The position numbers and the translations under genes are program-made. 64,000 bases of DNA from the NCBI GenBank assembly GCA_016648135.1, contig JADDOH010023643.1:310001-374000 (forward strand), in the 5' to 3' direction. The notes under the pieces are model-generated. The model worked only from the letters and a program-made list of their open reading frames with translations. It did no database searches and was not told the origin of the DNA. This DNA is from Agrypnia vestita. Taxonomy: Eukaryota > Arthropoda > Insecta > Trichoptera > Phryganeidae. Every line of letters begins with the position of its first letter. The first letter of the stretch is position 1. This document shows positions 52,496-62,730 of this stretch, in pieces.

Positions 52496-52660
52496 CACAA
52501 TAATCCTGATGAAGAGAACATTGTTCTCGAAACATGTAGATTTTTTAATCTAATATAGTGGTGAAAACAAAGTAATTTGTGTTTTATTTTAATAATAATG
52601 TCACCACAAAGTTCAAGCCTTCATACAGAAGAAGAAAAAATATTCTTCGAACAGAAAAAT
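52496..52660 (+). pseudogene. PLE-8: hammerhead-like block and ORF start
   Basis: The hammerhead-like block at 52502-52542 is followed by TAATATAGTGGTGAAAACAA, AGTAATTTGTG and an ORF start at 52598: MSPQSSSLHTEEEKIFFEQK. PLE-9 begins MSLQNYFAVYEEEEKALFE, so the N-terminus is shared. The frame stays open to 53080, but beyond about 52700 the DNA becomes GC-richer and I see no reverse transcriptase motifs. Confidence 0.7.
52502..52542 (+). ncRNA. Hammerhead-like ribozyme motif, all core bases present (PLE-8)
   Basis: AATC (stem I), CTGATGA (52506-52512), extra A, GAGAAC-ATT-GTTCTC (perfect 6-bp stem II), GAAA (52529-52532), CATGTA, then GATT (stem I, 52539-52542). Stem I AATC/GATT pairs. The expected cut is after A at 52538. 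This satisfies the hammerhead consensus, with two oddities: an extra A between CTGATGA and stem II, and a stem III reduced to the palindrome ACATGT. Type I minimal motifs like this occur in PLE pseudo-LTRs. Activity is untested. Confidence 0.65.
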
Positions 52661-52699
52661 ATTATTTTCCCGACCATTGCATCTGTAAGTCCACCACTA

Positions 52700-53085
52700 C
52701 AATCGATACAATCTCCCTACAACAGACGTCACTCAAGTCGCCTCGCCTCTCACAAATGTGGATTTTGTTTCCCATCACCGGGCGCTCAATCAAGATCGGA
52801 AAGTGTGTTTTCCATGACAATCTCTTCGATAGCAGGGCCGTACATCTTCTCCAGATTCCTATCTCCCCGGTGCGAGGTGGCAAAGAGCCACGAGAGACGT
52901 TCAGTATTTCAAATGGCCATACTGCGGTGTGGGAAATATGCAACGAAATCCTCCGCGCCGTCCATTATAACGCGAAGGGAGATTGACGGAACTGTTAACG
53001 CCATCTTTCAAAAGTGTGCATCTTCGTACACGCATTTTACATTCGAAACATTGGCTCGATTCCATCTTCAGTCTATATAACACCT
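52700..53085. promoter_or_regulatory. GC-richer unmatched island
   Basis: Balanced base composition, no repeat match, and frames open on both strands (52579-52986 and 52577-53080 plus; 52662-52943 minus). No domain can be read. It could be an unknown coding exon or conserved non-coding DNA; I cannot choose. Confidence 0.25.
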
Positions 53086-53745
53086 TTCCTTATTCAAAGC
53101 AAATATACAGGGTTATTTGGAAAACATTTTGATAACCTCGCAGGACTATATTCCTGTTTTGATTGTGAGTCGAAAATGTTCATACAACTATGACCCGATA
53201 TCAATAGTTGAGGAGATATGCGACATCAAAATTTGCATTTTTTTCTCTCAATATTTCTGGATTATTTTTTGTAAAAAGTTGGACTATCATTACAGTAACT
53301 TATATTGAATACGAAAAATTCATTTCCTTTAATACAGGGCAAATGAAAATAATAAAAACCTTCGAATTCCAATTGCGAAACAATGATATGAATTTTATTA
53401 ATCCGTTTGTGGGACAGGATTTATTTTATTTATATGTTAAATATGTGAAAGTAAAATAATACCCATTGATAATAGATAAGTAAAAAATAAATAAATAAAT
53501 AAGAAAAAATAAAAAGATAAAAAATAAGCCCTGGACCATTGTATAAAAAGACTTCCATACACGTTTCTCATATTCATAGCTTCGTCTCTGTGAGACTTCT
53601 ATAATTTATTGTAATTAGATAAGTAGAAAATTAATGTTTCCCATTCGCCTGTAAACAAACAAATGCCCTAATAGAAATATACCTGTGTACCGATTTTATA
53701 AGATAAATAAATTTGAAATTGATATGGCGTAAGGTGCATTTTTTA
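53086..53745. other. No gene seen
   Basis: AT-rich. Short frames at 53117-53308 and 53208-53459 are unrecognised. Confidence 0.45.
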
Positions 53746-53749
53746 AATA

Positions 53750-53955
53750 TAATTTTTTTTTTTTTTTTTTAAAAATAGAGATGCGAACACGGAATACGTG
53801 TCACATCAATATTCTTACTATTTTCAAACTAAGCTAATCGCTTGTGCTATGAACATAGGACTAACTTACTAGTCTGGAGTGAGGTTCGAACCCGCAACCT
53901 TTGGATCACGAGGCGAGTGTCCTAACCACAGGACCAACAAACTACTCGTTGTTAT
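53750..53955 (-). repeat. SINE-B, best-preserved copy
   Basis: On the minus strand the head reads GTTGGTCCTGTGGTTAGGAC, ACTCGCCTCGTGATCC and GCGGGTTCGAACCTCACTCC. This is a good tRNA-like order with A box, anticodon-arm spacing and B box GGTTCGAACC. The body has AGTCCTATGTTCATAGCACA, and the tail ends in A-runs on this strand (T-run 53751-53770 on plus). Confidence 0.78.
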
Positions 53956-53974
53956 ATAATTTTATTCTGTTTTT

Positions 53975-54135
53975 GTAGACTTTTTTCCATTTAAGAAAGA
54001 CAATCGAATTAGTGTATGTAAGCAGTGCGTACGACACACATTGTTTCGTTGTCGGGAATAAACAACAATGTGCATCGTACGCACGGCTTACACATACTAA
54101 TTCGATTGTCTTTCTTATATGAAAAGAGGTCTCCC
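53975..54135. mobile_element. Foldback MITE M3, copy c
   Basis: Left arm from 53989: TTTAAGAAAGACAATCGAAT, then TAGTGTATGTAAGC and GTGCGTACGACACACATTG. Right arm in reverse: ATAAGAAAGACAATCGAATT, then AGTATGTGTAAGCCGTGCG and TACGATGCACATTG. About 55 bp with over 85% match, loop TCGTTGTCGGGAATAAAC. The outer ends GACTTTTTTCCAT and GACCTCTTTTCAT agree with copy b. Confidence 0.85.
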
Positions 54136-54595
54136 AGTGTTTCGAATTGAAATTTGTATTTTTTTAAGAAATGCATCGAATATTTTAATAATATTAATTC
54201 TTATGATCATGACTTGTGATATGAGTGATGAAATCTGAATATAAGCAAATACCCAGCTCACGTTGGGAACTAAATTACAAACCAATTATATCCCAAAAGA
54301 TAGACACAAGTCTGGGCTAAGTATCAAGAGCTGGGATATCAATGTCCTCGTAAATAAATTCCAGATCCCTCGTCCGGAGCAACTTAATCAAGGAGATGAA
54401 TGCATTTACTTGAGTAAGTGCTCCGAACGTTTTACAAGAGCCGGTTTAAATTTATTAAATTCCCATGTTCGTTTGACTTCAGGCGAGATGCAAATGCAGT
54501 CCGCCATTTGACGTGAACGCTGGAGAAGTGGGTAGGCAAGACACTATTTACATTGCCAGTAGGCAAATACCAAAATCAGGGCTGCAGTAATCTTG
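54136..54595. other. Unassigned; GC-richer at 54240-54560
   Basis: An 82-codon plus frame (54263-54511, MGTKLQTNYIPKDRHKSGLS...) has no known domain. The patch has no repeat match. It is either host non-coding DNA or an unknown exon. Confidence 0.3.
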
Positions 54596-54599
54596 AATT

Positions 54600-54960
54600 A
54601 AAATGCCAATGCGTCTTAAAACATACATCGCCTTCTTGACTATTTTCCTCTATTCCGGCATCCTGCAGATCTTAGTGCTGATACCAGATAAGTGCCACTT
54701 GGTCATTCCAAAAGGGGGATCTTATTTTCCTCTTCGACCCTGTGGCCCACCACAACAAGCTTCTCCAAGCTATTCTCTCCTCTAAATTGAGAGTTTATCC
54801 TTGATTTTCAGTTATTGCAGTAGAGAGATATTTATACGTCTTGCTGTCCATGGTATACGAAACATGCGTCTCCTACACCACATCTCAAAAGCATCGATCC
54901 GACGTCTCTCTTTTGAATGTAAAGATTTACGATTCCTCAATAAATTATACTTAATAACGG
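54600..54960 (-). pseudogene. LINE ORF2 C-terminal part, minus strand
   Basis: The minus strand reads RRIDAFEMWCxRRMxRIPWT across frames at 54840-54910 (GATGCTTTTGAGATGTGGTG, then TAGGAGACGCATG). SLEKLLVVG-like and GRRGK pieces follow at 54710-54780. 'DAFEMWxxRRMLxIxWT' is a strong marker of insect RTE/jockey-like ORF2 ends. Confidence 0.75.
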
Positions 54961-55059
54961 GTACCTTACTTAATAAGAAAGATGAAAATTTATTACTGAA
55001 CTTTAATCAATATTGTTCAAATTATCAAAATAACAGAGCATAGCATATATTAAAGACGA

Positions 55060-55205
55060 TTGAGACGAAACCAATTGGCTGAAGGAATTTTAATTGTGGG
55101 CATCATGAACTGTAGAAGTACAGAGAAGGACAGATGGGAGTGACGAAAGTTGCTTGAGGAAGCCAGGGAGGTTGCGCCATTGATGTTGATGAAGATTATT
55201 ATTCA
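55060..55205 (+). pseudogene. LINE tail remnant
   Basis: AGGACAGATGGGAGTGACGA, then AAGTTGCTTGAGGAAGCCAG and GGAGGTTGCGCCATTGATG corresponds to a DRWEx-xKLLEEAREVAPL end, then a GATGTTGATGAAGATTATTA tail. Confidence 0.55.
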
Positions 55206-56960
55206 TTTATGGTTTTTGTGTTTAGTTTGTAGCCAAAGTAAAGGCCATAAATTAAAATAATATTTATTGTAATTATCTCATGAGCGTAAATAAAATGACA
55301 ACTAAAAAGAGGGACTTTTGAAGTAATTCAGTTAACCACTTACAGAAAACGGAGAATTTCGATAATTTAGCGTGAAATAGAATTGTACAACCCGGGAAAT
55401 CTTTAAAGATAGGTGCCTAGAAAAAAGAATCTTAATATAGGGGTTCTACCGAAAACATATAACTATCCGTAGGGGAAGAGGTATCTTAAATCTTATAAAT
55501 AAGTCGATTATACGTGGTATATCCACTGTTTGATAATGTGCTTAGGTACAAGCCGAAATAGCTGTCATATTTAAAATAACGCATAACCTGCAGAAATTAA
55601 TAATAAGATCATTATTTAAAAACAGCACAACTTTTACAATCTAGAGATTTTGAAATTTTCGGCGAAAAGAAAATATTGACACGTCGGAAGTTTTGGTAAT
55701 TTTCAAAATGTTTATTTTCGTGATGATATTATAAATTAATGTAAATAATGGACAAATTGATGTATTTAAAAAAAAACACACGATCAGAACGCACAATTCT
55801 TAAAAACAAGCGGGCGACAACGTTGGCAACCCTGTTTTTGAATAAATTATTAGTACAGTGGAGTGAGCACAGATCTACATACACATTATATTCCTAAAAC
55901 GGTTTGAATGAGGTTTGAATTGCTCGTATACAGCATTTTTACTGTGCATAAATCTAAAAATAGTGAAATGAAAGGAAATACAACCTCGGGTGAAGGATTC
56001 TATAAAATCCTGCTTAATTTCATTCTGTTATTTAATTTAAAGGACTAACTGTTTATTCTAGAAATGTATCGTGACATATAGTTTCAAAATTGTGTATTCA
56101 TTAATAAGCGAAGATATTTTGTTTTAAAAGTTATTTTGTTTTTATCAATTATGCTATATTTTTTAATTCTATTAAATTATTTTTGTTAATTAAGTGAATT
56201 TATTTAGACTCAACTGTTGAATATAATGGATGAACCTGACTCCTTCACCACAGACCTCGTTCTAGCTAAAGACATAGTGAATATCTTTTACGTAATACTT
56301 GTACAAAAATAATACCAATATATCACTGAAAATTGTCATGTTCCATTATAATATCCTGCTTCTTCTATTGCATCCCTTCTTCCGTAGCAGCTGTAACCTC
56401 AATTTAAATAGCCGAAGATTGTGTGCCTCATTGGTATAAAATAGCATGTCTTCCCATGCGCGGATTATCGAAGCGGATGTGAATAAAGGATGCAATGCGG
56501 TCTTAAGCCGCCGCGACCACATATTCTTCAAGTATTGGCAGGTATCTTATCCGATACCTTTCAAGATAAAAGGGATCAATTTCAATAAATTTCAAGGCCG
56601 AAAGACATGTGTACAATCTGCCCGAAGCATTCTCGGATCCAATCCCCACCTACCTCGCGTACCTAGGTACCTACTTGTGTTGTAATAATAGTGATGTGAT
56701 GAATTCTCGGCACGTTTGAGCCCAATTCGAATGTCGAATGCCGAAAAAACATTCCTCTTAAGAAAAATGCACGTAGGTACAACGGTTGATAAATTGGTCA
56801 ATTTACTCAAATCTGTTACACACGCAGTTTAATACAAATCACATATTCAGTACAATTATTTTATTTAATAAAAATGCGCATGTTTTTATTTTAATCTATT
56901 TGCAGGTAGAAATTGGAAAATAATTTAATAATTTTTCAGATAGAATCGACGTCAACTTTG
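55206..56960. other. No gene confirmed; GC-richer part at 56385-56690
   Basis: 55206-56340 is AT-rich. 56385-56690 is more balanced, with frames on both strands (56446-56685 plus, 56346-56531 minus) and no domain. TACCTCGCGTACCTAGGTAC at 56650 is a typical background motif. Confidence 0.4.
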
Positions 56961-57190
56961 TATAATAATCTTCGTTAGTGTTAATTTGTAAATTTAGCAC
57001 TGTCATAACTCTAATCGAGTTTTGAGAGTTTCAGTATTTCTTAACGACAAGTGAAGATATAAAGCATTCATTGTTTATAACTTCACCTGCCGATGACAAT
57101 TACGGATACTATCGAAACTCGAGTAGTGCTAAATAGAGTAATAACAGTGTTTAATTTACAAATTAACCTGAACGAAGATCGTAGTTATTT
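56961..57190. mobile_element. Foldback (palindromic) element
   Basis: The left arm includes ATCTTCGTTAGTGTTAATTT, then GTAAATTTAGCACTGTCAT and CGAGTTTTGAGAGTTTC. The right arm, reversed, includes GATCTTCGTTCAGGTTAATT, then TGTAAATTAAACACTGTTAT and CGAGTTTCGATAG. Arms are about 100 bp and 70-75% matched. No coding content. Confidence 0.65.
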
Positions 57191-57269
57191 TTCACTCTTA
57201 ACTACGTTTTTGTCGGTGAAATATTCCAAATCCAGAATTTAAGCCAGGTGTCGAATTATTCATTTTTAA

Positions 57270-57445
57270 TTTTAAAAAAATGTAGATGAATACACAGAAT
57301 GCGTGTCACATCAATATTCATACTAACTATTTTTCAACGTTATGTATATTATATATAATAAGTTAAATGCTTGTGCTAAGAAAATAAGACTGACTTGCTT
57401 GTCTCCTTCAATAAAGATGGAACCCCCAATCACTATTTTAGGTGT
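57270..57445 (-). repeat. SINE-B copy, diverged
   Basis: ACACAGAATGCGTGTCACAT, then CAATATTCATACTAA matches the 53780 copy. GCTTGTGCTAAGAAAATAAG follows, then a decayed head (GATGGAACCCCCAATCAC). It holds a small AT insertion at about 57350. Confidence 0.6.
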
Positions 57446-58566
57446 GAGAAAGTACTGTTAAAAAATGCTTAAATTATTAATAGATTCCTATTTTGTCAGA
57501 AAAAGTGTGACAAATTTGAAATAATAAATAATTGTATGTAGCACAGAGTATGATAATTCGCAGATATTAAATTAAATACATTCTTTAGGAAAAGGGGTTG
57601 GGTCACAACGAAAAAATGTTCCCCTCGCATATATGTTTAAGACAAATTTATAAAGCAGTTAAAGTATTTTATTTTTGCAAAATTAATTAAACGTTTATTT
57701 TACAATAAAAGTTTTTTTTTTTTTAAATGAAATTTGGCTCCAAACCGAATCTCTTAAGTAAAAATGTCTTCTTTAATAAAGAGCGACTTATTTACAAAGA
57801 CATTATACATTCTAAGAGTATTTTGTTTGACCTTTTCATAATTGTTTTAAAATTTACAAACTCTTATTAATTTTTTAAACAAGTCTAACGTCTAGGAATC
57901 AGCTGTGGCACCAGGTTGTGCGCCGAGAAATTTACATTCGTTCATGTTTTGGTAATCTTTACCAATAGTGATTGCTGTTTTAACGGTCTAACAAAATTAA
58001 AGTATTATGACACGTACTATTTTATCTACATTATTATTAAAATTAATGAATCTATTTTCAATACTACTGAGATAAAATAATTAAAGCATTTTTTCACACA
58101 TCGGTAAGTTATCATAATAACATTTTTAAGATTCTAATGAATTGCCCTTGGATAAAATGTCTCATTTGAACACAATGGATATTATTATCTGGAGCATTTC
58201 GGTAATTGTTTGATTTTAAATTGATATAACATTGTCTATTGGTCCCGCGCCCGAGATATTGGGCAAAGTATTTCCTCATCGTTGGTACCTACAAACCAAC
58301 TTACATGGACAACCAGTCTGCATTGCTTCCGCTATTGTTTGTTTTGCTGTCAAGCAGCCTCTGAATTTTAATATAAATACATTTTCAAGGATATTTACCT
58401 ATATCTCGATTAGTCATTGCGAGAACACTTTATCCGAATTCAACGATAAAAATTTCTGTTGAATGGAACATGGAACTTTTTTCAAAACATACATGTGCAT
58501 CTTCTTCAATTAAAGCAAAATAACGTTGTGTTAGTATTATTAGTAATAAACAGAAAAAACTTTATA
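57446..58566. other. No gene seen
   Basis: AT-rich. Frames at 58232-58462 and 58459-58680 are unrecognised; the latter runs into the PLE-9 inverted repeat. Confidence 0.45.
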
Positions 58567-58800
58567 ATTAATAAAAATAAACTTAGTTTCCACCACTTTT
58601 GTATTGAAAAATATCAACACATATCAGGATATCAACACATACAACAATTCGAAGGGGTCATGGACTCTAAAACATGTTGATATTTTTCAACACAAAAGTG
58701 GTGAAAACTAATTTTATTTTTATTAATTACATTAATAATGTCACTACAAAATTATTTTGCTGTTTATGAAGAAGAAGAAAAAGCTTTGTTTGAAATCACT
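58567..58800 (+). pseudogene. PLE-9: inverted tail pair and ORF start
   Basis: A tail in minus orientation (58567-58620, ATTAATAAAAATAAACTTAG...) faces one in plus orientation (58675-58728). The arms are about 53 bp and over 90% matched. Between them lies a damaged hammerhead-like block (GGGGTCATGGACTCT, AAAAC, ATGTTGATA). After the plus arm comes an ORF start at 58738: MSLQNYFAVYEEEEKALFE. The short centre also contains a TATCAGGATATCAAC repeat. Confidence 0.75.
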
Positions 58801-59062
58801 ATTTTTTGGATAACCAACAAGTTTCGGAGCCAATGGTCCCTTCATATACAACATACACTAAAAATTAAAATACGGAGTGTTAAAAATAAAAAATAAATAC
58901 ATAAGATTGATAAATAATTTAGAACTAATGTGAAAATAAATTTAATAAGTCACTATTAAAGGACTTGGTAATTTATAATTTTTAATTTACTATTAACGCT
59001 TTTTAACTTTTGTTAATATCAAAAGAGTAATGTTCCCAAAAGATGATTGGTAAATTCGAAGA
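58801..59062 (-). pseudogene. PLE-10 tail (left part)
   Basis: The minus strand shows SEFTNHLLGT (about 59025-59055), LLFY, then the 3' part and a decayed block GGGACC-ATT-GGCTCC, GAAA, CTTGTT at about 58818-58845. It continues beyond the SINE at 59248. Confidence 0.65.
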
Positions 59063-59247
59063 TTTTTTTTTAAATAGAGACGCGAACACGGAATACGAAT
59101 CACATCAATATTCTTACTATTTTCAACCTAAGCTAAACCATTGTGTTATGAAAATAGGACTAACTTGCTGGTCTTCAGAATGGGGCCTAAACCACCGACA
59201 TGCTTATCGCCAAGAGAGGGCCTTTAGATAAACAAGCTACAACAAGC
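59063..59247 (-). repeat. SINE-B inserted into PLE-10
   Basis: CGCGAACACGGAATACGAAT, then CACATCAATATTCTTACTAT is near-identical to 53775-53820. The head is diverged (GAATGGGGCCTAAACCACCG). PLE sequence resumes on its right with ATTGCTATTTAAACTTCTTC, as in PLE-1 (10468-10490). Confidence 0.72.
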
Positions 59248-59275
59248 CCGATTGCTATTTAAACTTCTTCTTCTT

Positions 59276-59928
59276 CTTTCGTAAGTTAGGGGATCAGAGG
59301 GGCGCTATTTAAACTCATATAATCCTTTTAACTTTGGGGGATATTACCATTCCACTAGCCCGTAGGAATGTGCCGTAGTGTATTCTACATTCATTCACTT
59401 TTTCATATTAGACATTTGTCGTTGCACCACCATTTTTATAAGTAACATATCAAAGTATTTGTTGTTTTGATGAAATTCTCTAGAAGAGATTTCAAATATG
59501 TCTAAAATAAAATAAAACTTTTCAATTTGCTCTAGGGAGCCAATAAATGAAAAATTTTAAACTAGAAATTATAGCTAGACCGCATTCAAAAGAATGTGCC
59601 CAAAAATATGTGTGTTGTTTACGATGCAAAAAATGAACATAAAATATTTTTTTCTAGTAAAAGAAAGTAACCTTTTTTAAACTAAAAAATATGTATTTAT
59701 TTGGAATATCATATTGAGGCTTGTAATACGGGCTTGCCAGGCAACTTTCCCCCGCTTTCTTCTTACCGGACAAAGCTAGGGAATGGTATTTTGATTTTTG
59801 GTCGACCTATAACTGTTAATAATGACAGAAATGGACATATTTATAAGATTAATTTACTGAAAAATTCAACAACAGTAAAAAAAATCATTTTGGTTGGTAA
59901 TTTTGGTGGATGCCTTTGACAGCATTAA
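59276..59928. other. No gene seen
   Basis: AT-rich. A frame at 59701-59919 is unrecognised. Confidence 0.45.
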
Positions 59929-60098
59929 GGGCCGTTTAATCAACTTAATTTTAATCCCAAATTAATCAAGTTTGATTAAAGTAAGCGTTCTTTTAAAGCA
60001 TAGATTTTTACATTCTCCACCAATCAGACGATCCGTTTTCGTAAAAATCTACGCTTTAATCAACCGCTTACTTTGATCGAACTTGAAACAACCGGGCC
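59929..60098. mobile_element. PIF/Harbinger-like MITE, 170 bp
   Basis: The ends are GGGCCGTTTAATCAACTTAA and, reversed, GGCCCGGTTGTTTCAAGTTC, flanked by TAA at 59926-59928 and 60099-60101. A 3-bp TAA/TTA duplication and a GGGCC-start terminus are the usual marks of PIF/Harbinger. Sub-terminal stretches TTGATTAAAGTAAGCG and AAAGCATAGATTTTTAC also repeat in inverted order. Non-coding. Confidence 0.65.
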
Positions 60099-60101
60099 TA
60101 A

Positions 60102-61475
60102 GCCATGTCGGTCCATTCCAATGCATTATCGCTACACTGTAGAATTTCTTACAACATTATTTTCCCAAAGCATTTTTTGTCCCATTGTTTTTGCACAACT
60201 TGTAGAAATATTGGATGGAGATTCATTTACGATTTTCTTTACAAAAATGGTAGTTTTAATATTACAAAATAAATATTTACGCAGGAAGTCCCCGCGTCAC
60301 TCAATCTGCACAAAAACGACAAATATCGCTAATTGAAGCTTGCCGGCGCTTGTTAATGGTGGAATCCTTGCCCCTTAGCTCGTGTGTGCCGACAGTACTG
60401 CTGATGCGAAGGTATTTTGTATGTCATTGACCAAACGCCGGCTTTTATGAGAATTTATTTCAAAAACGCGTGCCAAGCGAATTAATGACGCCGACTACGA
60501 ACAGAAATCCATTTTGTTCGAATTTAATACACCGCAACCGTTTAAATATGTATTCGCTTTAAGGGCCACCTGTCGAAATAGAAAAAATCTTGTAAATGCG
60601 ACCGTTTCCGCATAGTTACAAAAGATGTCGCCACGTGCGCGCTACATATTTTTTGCTATTTGAGTGATTGCGATGTCCCTCTGAGGATTCACACCGGTCC
60701 CCACGAACCGGTTGTTGAAATAGGAAATGAAACGATTTTTGATAAATATTTAAAATATCTATAGATATGGTTCGAAACTTTGTAAAAATTTGATTTTTTT
60801 TCATTTCTATAAACTACGCACATTAATCGGTGTTTGTCTTGATGAAGGTAAAGTGGTGTTGACACCAGTCGATGTTTAAATTAATCAAAATATTTAATAC
60901 ATTTTCTTAGTTTTAATAAAATGTTGAAAATCATTCGTTTTCAAAAATATATATAATTTCTTCTGAAACCACATCCAAGAGGCTGAATGATGGGCTGAAT
61001 ATGGTTAGAAATAACAACTTAAACTTCGTATATTATGATATTTTGGGAGATATATTACCGCTTACCAAACATGTTTTTGGCGAATTGGTTGATTTTTTTG
61101 GAGGGAATATCAGTAAGTGTCACTATTAAATGTTATATTAGTGTGATATAAATATTCAGAATCTACTGAAGACACTGAAATCGAATTTATTGGTCGCGGC
61201 CTGTCGATTAATGCTTATATTTTCTTAATTATTATAAATACTGTTCAGTTTATTACTTTTATGTAAGAGCAAACATTCTATCTAATATAAAGTCTTAGAA
61301 AAAATGTAATCTGTCATATACATTCCGATATAAATTAATAATAAAAACCCACATTTTCGAAAAGAAAGCCGAAATATGCATTATTTGCAGTGAGTGTCCA
61401 GCCTTAAGACAGGATGGTTAGATAAAATATCCTGTTATTGCGTATATGTAAATATTAGGTATCAGCTCGTATTAC
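60102..61475. other. No gene confirmed; GC-richer at 60340-60720
   Basis: An 87-codon frame (60073-60336) is unrecognised. 60340-60720 is more balanced, with GCGAATTAATGACGCCGAC and CGCCACGTGCGCGCTACA, and is unmatched. The rest is AT-rich. Confidence 0.35.
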
Positions 61476-61700
61476 ATACAAGTATGGCCATCTCAGCTCG
61501 CCGCGCTCCGGACACGACGTTAAGGGAGATGGTGTCCGATACACGGAGTTAAGGCGGTCGCGGCGTGTCAGCCCTAATCTGCCGGACAATCGGTGCGGCC
61601 TGACGCGGAGCCGGCTCCAGCGCTGGCCTCAAATGAGTCATGCTTCATGGCTGCTGGCTGCAGCATTAAGAAAACTACGAACGCCTGGTGGCCTATTTTG
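61476..61700. promoter_or_regulatory. GC-rich island with AP-1-like site
   Basis: CGCTCCGGACACGACGTTAA, GCGGTCGCGGCGTGTCAGCC and CTGACGCGGAGCCGGCTCCA mark a clear composition break. It contains AAATGAGTCATGC (AP-1/CNC-like core TGAGTCA at 61633). No repeat match. Enhancer or promoter function is inferred. Confidence 0.3.
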
Positions 61701-62036
61701 TCGCATTTTTAACAGCGGATACCTAGCGTTTTTGAAGTTATACTTGGCGCATTGTAACGGAAGTTGCGCACGCAGCATGTAACGAAATTGCGATACAATG
61801 AATTTGTTTGATAAAGTAAAAAGTACGCAATAAAATGCGCGCGCATCCACGCGCACCAGAAGGTAGCAGTAAAAGAGAATGAAATGTGTATATTTGAAAT
61901 TAGTGTTCCAGTAATATAAATAATGTATTGTCGATCATCATGAATCGAGTAGGTACCTACCAATTCAAAACCTGACGAATAATTGATTTGAAAATTACTG
62001 CTGTTTATTGAATTACCATTTTAGCAGGTAATCGAA
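61701..62036. other. No gene seen
   Basis: Mixed composition; minus-strand frames at 61638-61963 are unrecognised. Confidence 0.45.
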
Positions 62037-62291
62037 ATGGCAAAGAGGGGTTTCTCGTATATGTTTCTGTTTTTCATGCTATTATCGATGTTTGACTGCG
62101 TTCAGTTGCGTTTAACAGAAAGTCATCAGTTTGAAAATGTCCGCTGGTTCCTTGTATGCGATTCTTGGCATCATCTTTTTAATAATGGAGACGATAACGT
62201 ATATTGCGAAATCTTAGAGGAAGTTGCCATGGTCGTGGTATTGTATATTTTTACATTTATGCATACAATTTTTGCTTTAGTATCGTTTTAA
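62037..62291 (+). CDS. Candidate small secreted or membrane peptide, 84 codons
   Basis: The ATG has a good insect context (CGAAATGGC). The N-terminus MAKRGFSYMFLFFMLLSMFD, then CVQ looks like a signal peptide, with a basic start, a hydrophobic core of about 14 residues and a small-residue end. Three Cys follow, and the C-terminus is hydrophobic (VVLYIFTFMHTIFALVSF). It could also be a first exon with a donor further in. Nothing in the neighbourhood supports it, and no homology is recognised. A chance frame is quite possible. Confidence 0.25.
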   Translation: MAKRGFSYMFLFFMLLSMFDCVQLRLTESHQFENVRWFLVCDSWHHLFNNGDDNVYCEILEEVAMVVVLYIFTFMHTIFALVSF

Positions 62292-62634
62292 TACGTGTAC
62301 TTTTATGTGTTAAGTATACCTATAACTTGTGAAGCGAGTACTTAAGTACACATACCCACATTTTTATAACAAAATATACAAGCAAAAAGCTAACAATATT
62401 TCTGAATCTCGCAGCCCTAGTATATGTGCCCCTTTGATTTTCTGTTGTGGGTGATTTTTTAAAATTATTTACATCTATAAAATTATTACTATCTTTCTGC
62501 ATGCTGCAGACACTCTTAATTGGAAAGATGACATAACCACTGCTTTTATTATATAAAATGTGGATAATGTTCCGCAACTCTAAAATATAGAAATGAAGCC
62601 TAGAATCGGCGAAAAAAATTTGCAATGAAGAATG
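62292..62634. other. No gene seen
   Basis: AT-rich; the 101-codon minus frame at 62320-62625 is unrecognised. Confidence 0.45.
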
Positions 62635-62730
62635 GCATCTTGCCGGTTTGGAATGAGGCTTGAACCCGAGACCACTGGATCAATAGACGATTGTCTTAAT
62701 CACTAGATCACGTCTAAAACCTAATTATAT
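62635..62730 (-). repeat. tRNA-like SINE head
   Basis: The minus strand reads GATCTAGTGATTAAGACAAT, then CGTCTATTGATCCAGTGGTC and TCGGGTTCAAGCCTCATTCC, an A-box to B-box order like SINE-B and SINE-A heads. A complete tRNA cannot be folded. Confidence 0.55.

Noticed and set aside
52577..53080. 167-codon frame as a host gene
   Set aside because: Its first part is the PLE ORF start. The remainder has no domain, and two other frames are open over the same DNA. Kept as PLE plus unmatched island.
53860..53945. A functional tRNA gene
   Set aside because: A and B boxes are good, but the acceptor stem does not pair and the sequence continues into a SINE body found elsewhere in the window.
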